A DNA stretch of 64,000 bases from CAWBOY01 sp963790585. Lineage in GTDB: Bacteria > Planctomycetota > Planctomycetia > Gemmatales > Gemmataceae. The position numbers were made by a program, and so were the translations under genes. The notes under the pieces are model-generated. The model saw nothing but the letters and a program-made list of their open reading frames with translations, did no database searches and had not been told where the DNA came from. This document shows positions 17,545 to 27,893 of the stretch, in pieces (the first letter of the stretch is position 1; every line of letters starts with the position of its first letter). The DNA is taken from NCBI GenBank assembly GCA_963790585.1, contig CAWBOY010000006.1:434001-498000 (forward strand), written 5' to 3'.

Positions 17545-17617
17545 GAGCCGGGAGCGTCAGCGACCGGAGTGCGTTACGCTCGCGCAGATTTTCTCCGGTT
17601 GCTAACGCTCCCGGCTC
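17545..17617. repeat. palindromic REP-like repeat, copy 2
   Basis: Arms 17545–17567 and 17595–17617 are inverted relative to each other and match the arms of the copy at 7600–7672; the centres differ. It lies in the divergent gap between putA and the Ser/Thr kinase gene. Confidence 0.75.
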
Positions 17618-17692
17618 TTGAAGACAAGAAGCCCCAGGCGCGATATGATTCCCGAAAGATAGCAAACGTCTCCAGTACCGGTGGCCCTTCTC

Positions 17693-18654
17693 ATGAGCGA
17701 CATCTCGATCGGCAATTTTCAGGTCGTCGGCGAACTCGGCGCGGTGCGCATAGCAAGATCCTTCATATTCGCCGGACCGCCGACAGCAAGCACTACGCGC
17801 TCAAGGTCGTTCCCATTGATGATGCGGACGATCAGAAATATCTGGAACAGGCCCAGCACGAATTTCGCGTCGGTCAGATGTTGGATCATCCCTCGATCAT
17901 CAAGATTTATGCTTACGAGACGGTCAAAAACTGGATGTTCCGCGTGCGCAAGTGTCATCTGCTGATAGAGTACGTCAACGGCAAGACGCTGGACACTTGC
18001 CCGCGCATCTCGTTGCCGCGTATGGTGCAGGTCTTTGAAAAGATCGCAGCTGCGCTGGTCCACATGCATCGCCGCAAGGTCTGTCATGCCGATCTCAAGC
18101 CGAACAACATCATGCTCAGTCGCGCCGGCGACGTGAAGGTGATCGACTTTGGCCTCGCCTGGATCAAGGGCGAAAGCAAGGACCGCATTCAGGGCACGCC
18201 CGAATATATGGCCCCGGAGCAGGCCCGAAAGCATATCGCCAACGAGAAGACCGACATCTATAACTTCGGCGCCACCATGTATCGCATGTTGACCTGGCGC
18301 CTGCCGCCGCCCGTCATCTCGGCTGAGGACGGCGGTATGCCGATGGATAAGAACACGTTCGAGCGGATGATGAAGCCGATCCAAGAGTTCGCGCCGAATA
18401 CCCCCGATGCCCTGTGCCAACTGGTCCAGCATTGCATGGCATTCGCGCCAGGCGATCGACCCGAGCGCATTAGCGAGGTGCAGGGAACTCTCGATCATCT
18501 GGTGGAGGAGATGGTGCAGTCGCCGGAGGATAGCCTGGAGACGATGGAGTGGTCAGCGCCCCACCGTTTAGCCGCGAGCCGTTCGTCTACTGTCTTATGC
18601 GCTCGATGCCAAGCAACGCCGTCCCGAGGATGGCCAGCTGGCCATTTTTCATAA
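17693..18654 (+). CDS. Ser/Thr protein kinase (PknB-like catalytic domain), one frameshift
   Basis: Hanks-type cytoplasmic protein kinase. The start MSDISIGNFQVVGELGA is in one frame; a base is missing near 17744 (probably from a GGG run), and the protein continues as GAHSKILHIRRTADSKHYALKVV. Catalytic elements are intact: the Lys of YALKVV, VCHADLKPNNIML (HxD near residue 133), KVIDFGLAW (DFG) and YMAPEQ. No transmembrane or PASTA region follows the ~270-residue domain. The last ~35 residues after LETMEW look non-conserved. No partner phosphatase is adjacent; the next gene, on the opposite strand, is phosphoesterase-like. Confidence 0.82.
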
Positions 18655-18695
18655 ACAGATTTCCAGCATTGCCTTGCAATATACCAGGCGACCGG

Positions 18696-19493
18696 TTACA
18701 CCCTATGCGATAATGCGATATCAGGCATGTCGTCCGGACGCAGCGACGGGAGTGGTGACTCAATCTTGAGTTTGGAAAAAGTTAATAACTCTACTTGATC
18801 TTCGGTCGGACGATCCCAATCGAGCCATGCAGCGTGTCCATCGGAAAGGTTTCCTGGGATGATGACTAAAGTCGGGCCGATACGCTGAATTTGCTGCCCC
18901 GTGCTGGTTATGCCGAGGACACACACTTTCGGATGACAAGAAACAATGAGCGAGTCGGTCAGTTTGCGGCTCTCTGCATCGCCGTGCCAACTCTGAAGTG
19001 GTTCCGGAAGGAGAAGTATTGATCGCGGAGCCGTAATCGTCTTCAGCGGTCGAAGATAGTATTTTGCCAAGTCGTAGGAGTAATTTCCCAGATTTGTATT
19101 CGTAAAGCTATTGATGCATGCACCGAGTCCAAAGATGGCGATATCTCGCTCCAGAACTGGTGTGACGTGAGCCAGATGAAGCCTGGGATGATCTCGCTCC
19201 GCACTCATGCCAAGCTGAAGGAACAATTCGATAGGAGCGTCAAAGACTCCAGGAATGATTGCGCACAAGGCGTTCAAGTTACCAAGGGTTGAGAGGCAAT
19301 GGTCCATGAACAGCGACTGGTCCAACGTGTAACCAAATTCCGAGTCGATCGATGGAGCATACTCGCGACATCGAGCCAGGAAACCGCCCGCGAACAGAAC
19401 TCCATCAGGTGATCGTTCGCGCACTATGGTTTCGAGCGTCTCGAGTGCATCCGGCTCGCCATTGATGCCGCTGCATATTAAAAAGCGCTTCAT
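18696..19493 (-). CDS. metallophosphoesterase-like protein with altered metal ligands
   Basis: A 265-residue protein with the calcineurin-like phosphoesterase layout. SGINGEPDALETLETIVRE replaces the usual DxHG start, PDGVLFAGGF the GD motif, and AIIPGVFDAPIE the GNHD motif. DIAIFGLGACI, SILLLPEP, SLIVSCHP and VCVLGITSTG follow the later strands. Several metal-binding Asp/His residues appear replaced, so it may be a catalytically weak or non-catalytic relative. Start ATG 19493. It is convergent with the kinase gene. Confidence 0.6.
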   Translation of the reverse strand: MKRFLICSGINGEPDALETLETIVRERSPDGVLFAGGFLARCREYAPSIDSEFGYTLDQSLFMDHCLSTLGNLNALCAIIPGVFDAPIELFLQLGMSAERDHPRLHLAHVTPVLERDIAIFGLGACINSFTNTNLGNYSYDLAKYYLRPLKTITAPRSILLLPEPLQSWHGDAESRKLTDSLIVSCHPKVCVLGITSTGQQIQRIGPTLVIIPGNLSDGHAAWLDWDRPTEDQVELLTFSKLKIESPLPSLRPDDMPDIALSHRV

Positions 19494-19615
19494 AGTAGAT
19501 TACTCCCGTGAATGCCAAATCTATTGAAAGAAGTCCGTGCTCTTCTGTGTCTCCAAAAAGGCAAAGCCGCTGCCGCAAAAGGGTAGAGGAGCGCCGACGG
19601 CCCCATGTCCCAAAG

Positions 19616-19801
19616 TCATGCTGCGAAATTCGCCGACGGGCCCCCGCACCGTATGTGTGTGTCAGAAGTGCGGATCATAACCGCAGTCGTTTTGATGACA
19701 GCGTCGTTAGGACCCGATTCCGGGATAGGCTTCTCCATCATTCCCACAGCGCCAATTCGCTTCATTACGAACGTCTTCAATGTCCCGCTGATCTCGTTCA
19801 C
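19616..19801 (-). pseudogene. N-terminal remnant of a zinc-dependent alcohol dehydrogenase
   Basis: About 50 residues match the start of the MDR zinc alcohol dehydrogenase family: LKTFVMKRIGAVGMMEKPIP, then GPNDAVIKTTAVMIRTSDTH. The first zinc ligand, normally Cys in CTSDxH, is Arg here. The match stops after CGG, followed by a stop; the rest of the dehydrogenase is absent downstream. Its GTG overlaps the stop of the zinc-ribbon gene, probably by chance. Confidence is based on motif recall only. Confidence 0.6.
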
Positions 19802-20022
19802 TCGTTCCCATTCGGTGAATCAGCCTGCAGGTTCTCGCTAATTTTCCCGGAATCGTTGCCCGCTTTGGGCCTTGTGGGTTGCTGTTCGACTTCCTTTACC
19901 TTCGCCACGGCGAAGAAGCTGCGACGACAAGCCGCACATAGACCGTGCGTCACTGGGCGCTGATCGTCCCGAGGTGCCGAAGAGTCGAGTTCCTGGCCAC
20001 ACCATGCACACATGCGTTTCAT
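19798..20022 (-). CDS. small zinc-ribbon-like protein
   Basis: A 74-residue protein with paired cysteines MCAWCGQELD and HGLCAACRRSFF, a likely CxxC–CxxC zinc site in the first 35 residues. A charged, probably disordered tail follows (VEQQPTRPKAGNDSG). ATG 20022 has GGAAGAG about 8 nt upstream; a longer start at 20103 would add another CxC motif but lacks support. Such proteins often sit beside signalling genes; here the PAS histidine kinase lies divergently ~320 bp away. Function unknown. Confidence 0.6.
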   Translation of the reverse strand: MKRMCAWCGQELDSSAPRDDQRPVTHGLCAACRRSFFAVAKVKEVEQQPTRPKAGNDSGKISENLQADSPNGNE

Positions 20023-20339
20023 TATTTGTTCTCTTCCGCAAGGGCATCTGGCAAGTTTCATACCGAGGCTAATTCTTGCAAAGCGACATCGACGTAACAG
20101 CATTGAAAATAAGATGTTATGCAGTGCAATGGCTGGAATAGCTTAGATACGGCCTCACGGCGGCATTCCTCCAAGATGTGCGATATCGGTCCGTGCGAAT
20201 CATTTTGGCGAGTTCTTCCCGGCGGACTCGCGTGATGCTACAATGCGGCGAACCTGAAGCTTCGACGCCGTGCCGACCGAACTCTCGGTATATCCGAGGA
20301 GTTTGCAATCTCGTTCGGCAGCAGAGGGGAGACACTGTC

Positions 20340-21539
20340 TTGAAAGATGAAGAAGGTGTGCGCCCCAGAGCGGAAGAAACATTGGCATCAAGCGCTGGCC
20401 GGTTACACGCCGTGTTGGAAGCCGCGGTCGACGGCATCTTAAGCATCGACGCGAAGGGCTACATTCAGACGATCAACCCAGCCGCCGAGCGAATTTTTGG
20501 CTATGCGGCGGGTGAGGTGATTGGACAAAACGTCAAAGTCCTGATGCCTTCGCCGTATCGGTCTGAGCATGATGGCTATCTGGATCACTATCTCAACACG
20601 GGCGAGAAGAAGGTCATCGGCATCGGCCGGGAGGTGTCCGGTCTGAGGAAGGACGGTACGATCTTCCCAATGGATCTATCCGTGGCCGAGGCGCGCTTGG
20701 GCCAAGAGCGAGTGTTCGTCGGCATTGTTCGCGACATCACGCAACGGAAGCGAGCAGAGGAGGAAGTTCGCGCCATGGCTCAACAGCTGTGGCACGCCGC
20801 CAAACTGGCCAGCGTCGGCGAGTTAGCGGCCAGCATCGCCCATGAGTTAAACAATCCGTTGGCCACGATCAGCCTACGCATTGAATCGGTCCTGGCACGC
20901 ACACCCCCAGAAGATCCGCGTCGAAGACCTCTAAATATCATCGAACAAGAAACCCGGCGGATGGCTGATCTGGTTGCGAACCTTCTGCAGTTCTCCCGCC
21001 GCGGTACCGGCCAGGCCTCGACGGTCGACCTTAGCGTGGAATTGACAAAAGCGGTCGAATTAGTGCATCACCACTTGCGCAAACGACTCATTGCGGTCAA
21101 TTGGGAAATCGCGCCAGAGACGCCGACCATCTATGCCGACCGCCAAAAGTTGCGGCAAGTCTTCATGAATCTTCTCACCAACGCCAGCGATGCAATGCAC
21201 GAGGGAGGGACTCTCACACTCCGTACCGCGCTCGTAAGCCTGCCCAATGGGGGATCATCTGTACTCATCGAGTTCGAAGACAGTGGCGTCGGCATTTCGG
21301 CCGAAAACCTAGAAAAGATCATGGAACCTTTCTTCACCACGAAGGAGGAAGGGAAAGGAACAGGGCTCGGCTTGGCGATTTGCCGTCGTGTCGTTCAAGA
21401 ACACCGTGGCGACTTCCAAATTACCAGCGAGTTCGGTAAAGGAAGCAAGGTCCGTATTATGCTGCCGGTGGAGAACAATACAAACGTCGGCCTCCTTCGT
21501 GATCAGAGTTCAACAAATGATCGAGTGAGAGGAGGTTGA
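20340..21539 (+). CDS. PAS-domain sensor histidine kinase, FixL-like
   Basis: Cytoplasmic two-component sensor of 399 residues without membrane segments. The PAS domain (about 18–130) has the FixL heme-pocket pattern: His77 in YRSEHDGYL and Arg97 in VIGIGREVSG, 20 residues apart as in the heme His and distal Arg of Bradyrhizobium FixL. The kinase core shows ELAASIAHELNNPLATI (phospho-His168), the N box NLLTNASDAM, then FEDSGVGI and GTGLGLAICRRVV. TTG 20340 is chosen because AGGGGAG lies about 9 nt upstream and the sequence before it is not protein-like. The regulator gene starts 4 bp after its stop, behind AGGAGG. Confidence 0.85.
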   Translation: MKDEEGVRPRAEETLASSAGRLHAVLEAAVDGILSIDAKGYIQTINPAAERIFGYAAGEVIGQNVKVLMPSPYRSEHDGYLDHYLNTGEKKVIGIGREVSGLRKDGTIFPMDLSVAEARLGQERVFVGIVRDITQRKRAEEEVRAMAQQLWHAAKLASVGELAASIAHELNNPLATISLRIESVLARTPPEDPRRRPLNIIEQETRRMADLVANLLQFSRRGTGQASTVDLSVELTKAVELVHHHLRKRLIAVNWEIAPETPTIYADRQKLRQVFMNLLTNASDAMHEGGTLTLRTALVSLPNGGSSVLIEFEDSGVGISAENLEKIMEPFFTTKEEGKGTGLGLAICRRVVQEHRGDFQITSEFGKGSKVRIMLPVENNTNVGLLRDQSSTNDRVRGG

Positions 21540-21542
21540 TTG

Positions 21543-22912
21543 ATGGCTACGGCGAAAAAGGGGCGTCTCCTGATTGTAGACGACGAAGTCGAGCTAAAGA
21601 ACGCCCTATGCGAAACGCTGGCTCCCGAAGGCTATGAGACAGTGGGAGCGACTAATGGAGTAGAGGGGCTCAAGGCATTGGAACAACAAGAGTTTGACCT
21701 CTTGCTGTGCGACCTGATGATGCCAGGGATGGACGGAGTCCAAGTCCTGCGCAAGGCCCTTGAGATCGACCCGAACTTGGTCGCCATCATCATGACGGGG
21801 CAAGGGACTATCCACTCCGCGGTCGAATCGATGAAAACGGGCGCCTTCGACTATGTGCTGAAGCCTTTCAACCTACAGACGATATTGCCCATCCTGGCTC
21901 GCGCAATGGACATTAGCAAGCTGCGCAAGGAAAACGTCCAGCCTGCGACAGTACGTCGAACGACTCAGCTATGAGTCGCCGCGTTATCAGATGATCGGCT
22001 CGGGACCGGCGATGCAACGGGTCGTACAGATGATCGAAAAAGTTGCCCCGACTGACTCCACTGTGCTAATTCGAGGAGCAAGCGGTACCGGCAAGGAGTT
22101 GGTGGCCCGGGCGCTCGCATCACAATAGCACCCGGCGTGGTAGACCGATGGTCACCATTAATTGCGCGGCTCTTCAAGAGACCTTGCTAGAGAGCGAACT
22201 GTTTGGCCACGAAAAGGGGTCATTCACCGGGGCCCAGCTGGCGAAAGCTGGACTATTCGAAGTAGCGGAGGGAGGCACGCTTTTTATCGATGAAGTAGCC
22301 GAGATGGCGCCGACTCTCCAAGCCAAACTTCTACGAGTTCTGGAGGATGGCCACTTCCGCCGCGTCGGCGGCACGAAGGAATGTCACGCGGATGTCCGGA
22401 TCATCGCAGCGACCAACAAGCCGTTGGAGGAGGAACAAAAGGCCGGACGGTTCCGTGAGGATCTCTATTTCCGGCTCAATGTCATCGCGATCCATCTGCC
22501 GCCACTTCGAGAACGACGCGAGGACATCCCCGCGCTCGTCGAACATTGCCTCACCAGCCGCCAGATTCGGAATTTGCGATTCAACGTAGATTCGGAAGCG
22601 ATGCGGGCACTTTACAATTACGATTGGCCTGGGAATATTCGTGAGCTTGCCAACGTGCTCGAACGTGCTCAAATTCTCGCTGAGGAGCAAATCATTACCG
22701 TGGACGATTTGCCGGAGTCGATCCAATCGGTCAAAGGTCCACTACCGACCGAGAGTAGCGGCCCATTTAATCTGGACGAACTCGAACGCAAGTCCACGGC
22801 GGCAGCTTTACTGCAAGCTAAAGGCAACAAGGTTCATGCCGCGAAACTCCTGGGGATTAGCCGCCGCGCTCTCTATCGATTGATTTCAAAGTACGGTCTT
22901 GAGGAAGGCTAG
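21543..22912 (+). CDS. NtrC-family sigma-54-dependent response regulator, two frameshifts
   Basis: Partner of the upstream PAS kinase. The receiver domain has IVDDE and phospho-acceptor Asp57 in LLLCDLMMPG, with KPF at the usual place. The AAA+ domain has Walker A GASGTGKE, then ESELFGHEKGSFTGAQ (GAFTGA-type sigma-54 contact), EGGTLFIDEV (Walker B) and NWPGNIRELANV-like sequence. A Fis-type HTH ends the protein (AAKLLGISRRALYRLI). Extra bases near 21942 and 22115 break the frame; correcting both gives a continuous 455-residue regulator. ATG 21543 sits 8 nt after AGGAGG. It should activate RpoN promoters. No target is obvious, though the adjacent CBS gene is possible. Confidence 0.87.
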
Positions 22913-22991
22913 CCTGCCGCGCGAGCGGTGAAACGGACAGCGCTCGCATGGGCGCTGGGCTAACCGATCGTCCGGCTTACTGAGCTATCGC

Positions 22992-23513
22992 CTACTGTTC
23001 CGTCCGTAGGTGACGCAACACATCGACTGTGCTGACCACACCAATCATTACTCCTTGTCGGTCGACCACGAACAATCGGTGAACTTTCAGGTTAAGCATT
23101 TCCTCAACGACTTTGTGAGCAGACATCTCAGGAGACACGGAGAAAACCATAGGAGTCATGATGTCGCGCACTGTAGTCGTATCGACATTTACGATCTCGA
23201 AACCGGCTGGGACGCCCTGATCCGCGCGTCGGCTATTGTCTTCACATGCATAGTAGTCGGAATTGCGCGGCAGATAATCGACATTCTCGCGATCGTGAAC
23301 AATTAGGTCCGTCTGGCTCACCACCCCAACAGGGCGCCCTGCCTTATCGATCACCGGTGCGGCGCTAAAACCGTGGTCGGTGAGAAAAACAGACGCCTCA
23401 TGTACCGTCGCTTCAGCCTCGAGAGACAACGGGTTCGTCGCCATTAGATCCGCGGCAGTAACCGCGTCCAAAATCATGCGTGGTGCTGCCTCGATGCTCA
23501 ATGAAATGTTCAT
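22992..23513 (-). CDS. tandem CBS-domain protein
   Basis: A 173-residue protein made almost entirely of two CBS domains, which sense adenine nucleotides or redox state. The first contains TAADLMATNPLSLEAEATV, FSAAPVIDKAGRPVGVVSQTD; the second contains VRDIMTPMVFSVSPEMSAH, VHRLFVVDRQGVMIGVVS. A ~35-residue insert with DYYACEDNSRRADQ separates them. ATG 23513 with AAGGG upstream is favoured over 23627. It is convergent with the two-component operon. Confidence 0.85.
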   Translation of the reverse strand: MNISLSIEAAPRMILDAVTAADLMATNPLSLEAEATVHEASVFLTDHGFSAAPVIDKAGRPVGVVSQTDLIVHDRENVDYLPRNSDYYACEDNSRRADQGVPAGFEIVNVDTTTVRDIMTPMVFSVSPEMSAHKVVEEMLNLKVHRLFVVDRQGVMIGVVSTVDVLRHLRTEQ

Positions 23514-24372
23514 CTCGTGGCCCTTCTGGAGCCTGAGTTGGCTCCTCTTATCCACTTGGTAGTCGACACCAAGACTTTGAGTTACTTCGAGCGAGCTTGG
23601 TATCAAGCGGAGCGTTTGCCTCGACAACCCTTATGCTCGCAGCCTTTACAATCCCGACACCGGCATGTATTCCGCGCCAATGGGTATTCCCGCGGCTAGG
23701 CTCGTGCAGGGCTGTTGGCAAGGACTCTAACTCAATATTAGCAATCTACATGCCGCCTTAGCCCTGAGCATAAAATTGTCCTACTCGGTTTCTGCTTTTC
23801 GGCCTAGCTCCTTTGGCGTGCGTGGGAGATAACAACGGGAATTCGTTTCATTCGACCCCCATACAACCCCCCCGAACGAATTGCACAAAGTTGAATCTTC
23901 TGTATGTGTAAGGGCTTACGTTCGTTCACGTATATTGCGTTTCTGGCCAATAAACTCGCCCCGCCTCGTCCTGGAGGGGTAGGTTGTCTCCGCTTGATAC
24001 CCGAGTTTGAACCATGCCGGTTCTTCAGCTGGTTGCTAGCGCAGCAGCAAAAGCATCGACTAAATGGATACTCAAAGACCTGCTCTTGAAGTGTTACCCA
24101 AACGAGAAGTGTGCGGATCGGTGCGCTGTCGTGTCAATTATGCACATAGAGCACGTCATTACAAAAACGTCTCTGGTCGGTTAGACAACGGAAACCTTCG
24201 CAGTCAAATTCACTGATGCTGCCGGCCGACGAGACCGTGTCAAATCGCCCATCATAATCGGTCTTTGAAAGCGAAAAACCCTCGTCGGCGAGGGGCCAGA
24301 ACAATTTAGCCGAGCGCCGCGAGGGTTGCAATCTATTAAAAACTAACTGACGTTAAGCCATTACAGATCGCT
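23514..24372. other. intergenic region, no supported gene
   Basis: About 860 bp between the CBS gene and surface protein A. Short open frames on both strands lack recognisable motifs or ribosome sites. A small GC stem (CCCTCGTCGGCGAGGG at about 24279–24294) lies downstream of surface protein A's stop and could help end its transcript, but no T-run follows. Confidence 0.4.
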
Positions 24373-27300
24373 TTAGTGCCAGTTGCCCACCTTGTTCAGT
24401 GTGAAGGTGATCCCATTGTTTACGACTGTATCGGAGCTGCCCAACGACTGAACAATGTTGACGAAGCCGAAACCGGTTTCAGCCTCGACGAGACTGCCCA
24501 CTGATAGGTTGCCGCCGGCGCCCTGAGCCGAGTAGGTATTCGTTCCCGGGCCGTCATAAAGGCTGGCGGTGTCACCGGCTGCTCCCGTGGCGGAAACGGT
24601 CTTGAATCCGAGTGCTTCGTTGAGATAACCGGGACCATACATGTAGCTGTAGGCCGTGTTCGACGTGAACACGTTGCCCTGGGCAGCACCCGACAGATAA
24701 GCCGAATCGTTTGCTCCCTGTCCTGCCGTGGCGAAGACGGAACTAAATCCGACGGCCTGATTGAAGTAGCCCGTACCCTGAAGCGAGCTGGCCGTCGCCG
24801 TGCCGACGAATGTGTTGGTGCCACCGTTGTCGAACAGATAGGCCGCGTCATTGCTGGTGCCCGTCGCAAAGGCGTTCACCGATTTGAACCCGACCGCCTG
24901 GTCGAAATAGACGCTGTTAGTCAAGTAAGCGTAAGTCGGCGTGCCGACGAAGACATTGTTGCCTCCGGCGTCGTAGAGGTAGGCCGAGTCATTCGTTCCC
25001 GAAGCCGCGAAGGCATTGACAGTGCCGAAGCCGACTTCCTGATCGTAGAATTTGCTGCCCTCGAAGTAATCATATACTGGCGTCGCGGCGAAGGCATCTT
25101 GGCCGCTGCTGTCGTAAAGATAGGCGACATCGCCCGGGTTGCCGTGGGCCTGGACTGTGCCAACATTTTTCAAGCTGAGAGTATAGCCGGTGCCCGATAG
25201 AGATCCGCCAGTTGGATTGAGAGCCAAGGTGTTTGTTCCGGTGCTAAGTCCACTAACGTAGGCCGTCTCGTTACCCGTGCCGCCTTGGAAAACAATCTTG
25301 TTAATCAGCGCCACGTCGGCGGCGTAATTCGTTCCATTCAATGTGAATTTATCAGTAACCGCACCCGGGACAAAGGAAAAGACATCGCTTCCTGACGTAC
25401 CTGGGATCGTGAGCGTTTGTCCGGATACAGTCAGATTCGCATCGGGAGTGATCTGAATTGTAATCGGATCGAGTTGTGTATTTCCGAGTTCATCCTTAAC
25501 TTGCACTTCAATCGTTTGCGTGGAGGCGGCATGAGAATCAAAGGCGTCCGCCGTCTGCAGGGCGTTGCCGTTGATCGCGAAGGCGGAATTATTGTACGGC
25601 GACTGAACGGCAGGCAGAGAGTAGGTAAATGTGTGACCGGTCCCAGCCTCCGAAGCGCTCAATGTGCCAATGACGGTACCGGCTGGGCGGAACTCCAGCA
25701 CCGAGGAATTCGACAACTGGTCAAGAATGTTCTTGATAGTCAAAGTCCCGGCGTTGGTGTTGGAAGAAACACCGTTGCTCGTGAATACAGCTCGATATTC
25801 ATTACCCGACAGGCTCGGCGTCGCGGCAAAGCTGAGAGTCGTCGACGTGGCGCTTGGAACGTTCGTATAGGTGTTGCCGCCGTCAGTCGAAACTTGCCAT
25901 TGAACAGTGGATGGAGGTGCCGGAGCTGCGGCAGCTGTGAAGATTGCGGTGGTACCGGTTAACACAGTCTGAGATATCGGTTGCAGCGTGATCGTCGGTG
26001 CCTGGACCGCGGTGAGAGTGACTTCACTGCCGGCTCCGGCAAGATAGCTAACTTGATACGTTTCCGAGCTCTGAGAGGAATTGGGCGTAATAAAGCTGCC
26101 TTCCGGCAGATTCGAGAAGGTACCTGTCACCGCTCCCAAGCCCGTTTGTTGCAGCAAGGCAAATGTGGTCCCGGCAGCTCGAGTTGCCCGAAGTAACCGC
26201 ATTAATCCGCGCGCCCCCGAGATCCGCCGTGCCATCAACGTGGACGAACTGAAAAGCTCCGGATGTCGATAGGCTGCTATTGAGAACGCCACTGAGAACC
26301 GATCCCGAATTGAGGGCGAAGCTCTTACTTGGGTCACCACCGCCCGCGGTGATGCGTCCGCCGCTGGTAACCAAGACCCCGATATTTCCCGACCCGGCAG
26401 GAATGGAAGTTGCGAGGCTTATTGAGCCTGTGCCGGATGTTATGATCTCGCCATTATTTTGTACTTCAAGAAATACCTCTGGCGAGCCGTTAGTCACCGT
26501 CACCTGGCCGCCTGTGGTAATGGAGCCACCCTCTCCATTCACGATGCCGCCATTGATATTAATACCAATGATGTGAACACTACTCGGCGACCCATTGCCT
26601 TCAAGGTCGATCGAGCCGGAGCTTAGAACTTGGCCGCCCGTCCCGACCGTGAGCATATTTCCAGCCTTGATGGCCAGGTTCTTGGTCGAGTCGTCAATGG
26701 TGTTCGTGATCGTGATATTGCCCTGAACAGGATCGGCCTTGTTGACGATTGAAAGATTGCTCGTGAATGGCGTGAGGTTGCCGCCAGTGGTGATGTTGCC
26801 GCCGATATTCGACCCGCCTAGCGTAATCTGTTGAAATCCATCGGCCAGCGCCAATCGATCCGCCTGGGTGAACACAAACAGGAAAGCGTTGGATATACCG
26901 CCAATCTGAATGGGTCTGGAAGAGGTGGCCGGCTGAACGGTAACAGATCCGGTGCCGTTAATGCTATTAGCCGAGCCGAGGGTGACGACATCGCCCGCCA
27001 ACACGATATTGCCTGCGCCTGCTTGCACAACGCCGCCGGTGAGTTTTATCGTCCCGCCTGAACCAATGCCATTGCCTATATCGCCCGTCAATGTGATCGC
27101 ACCGCCGCCGGAGCTTAGGGTGACAGTCGGATTCAGTGTCGTATTGGTACTGAGCATCGCCGAGCCGATGTCTCGATTCAAGACGGTTACACCATCCGCG
27201 AGAGCATCGTCAGCTTTGAGGTTCAAAGCCGCATTACTGGTCGCGACGTTGGCTTCGATCGTGACGTTGCGCCCAGCGGCGGCTGTCAGGCTCAATCCGC

Positions 27301-27601
27301 TTGGCATCGATACGCTGTTAAGGAAGATAATGTCGGTGTTGGCCCGCAATAGAACATTTGCCGTCGCCGCGGTGAACTGCGACGGGTCGATCGTGTAGTT
27401 ATTTGTGTCGCTAAATGAGCTGAGCCCAGGATTGCTAAGTAGAGTCGTCCCGCCGGTTTGGATGGTAATATTGTGCGCTGGGACCAACCGGTCTTCCAGA
27501 GTTTCCAACCGTAGACGTGCGGCCTGCGGTTGGCGTCGAGCTTTTTGATTTTTTTTGCTGGAGACGAAAGACTTGAATAAACGACGGCTCAATTGAAGCA
27601 C
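24373..27601 (-). CDS. secreted surface protein A with FHA-like beta-repeats and C-terminal YLYD repeats, one frameshift
   Basis: A large extracellular protein of ~1,075 residues once an extra base near 26176 is removed. The N-terminus is basic, then has the planctomycete motif LRLETLEDRLVPA (about 30–42). A Gly/Thr/Asn-rich beta-solenoid region follows (repeats like GGAITLTGDIGNG, GGNITTGGNLTP). After the break come FALLQQTGLGAVTGTFSNLP, an Ig-like segment (WQVSTDGGNTY), a cadherin-like segment (TGHTFTYSLPAV), and five ~45-residue repeats starting AYLYD/AYLFD and ending QAVGF. The protein ends LNKVGNWH. GTG 27601 has AGGAGG 8 nt upstream. Paralogous to the genes at 39829 and 44115, but lacking their TWGNG repeats. 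Confidence 0.75.
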
Positions 27602-27893
27602 TGATTCGGCCTCCTAAGGAAGATAAACGCGAATGTTGTCGGCCTTCCCTAGCGACCGATATAGGCTGTAGCTTCTGATGAGCATTTAGTTTAGCGGAGC
27701 GCGTGAAGCCTTGCCAAGGGGAAAAATAAAAAAATATGCATATTTCGATATGATCAATCGCCAGATCCCCCTTTCGCGACCCGCGATCTCCTGGACCGAG
27801 TAGAGCTCTGAACGCAACATCACCGACGCTTAAGATCACGTTGTGCTTTGATTGCCATGCGCTGTTTTCCGTACGCTCCAAAGCGAGTGTCAA

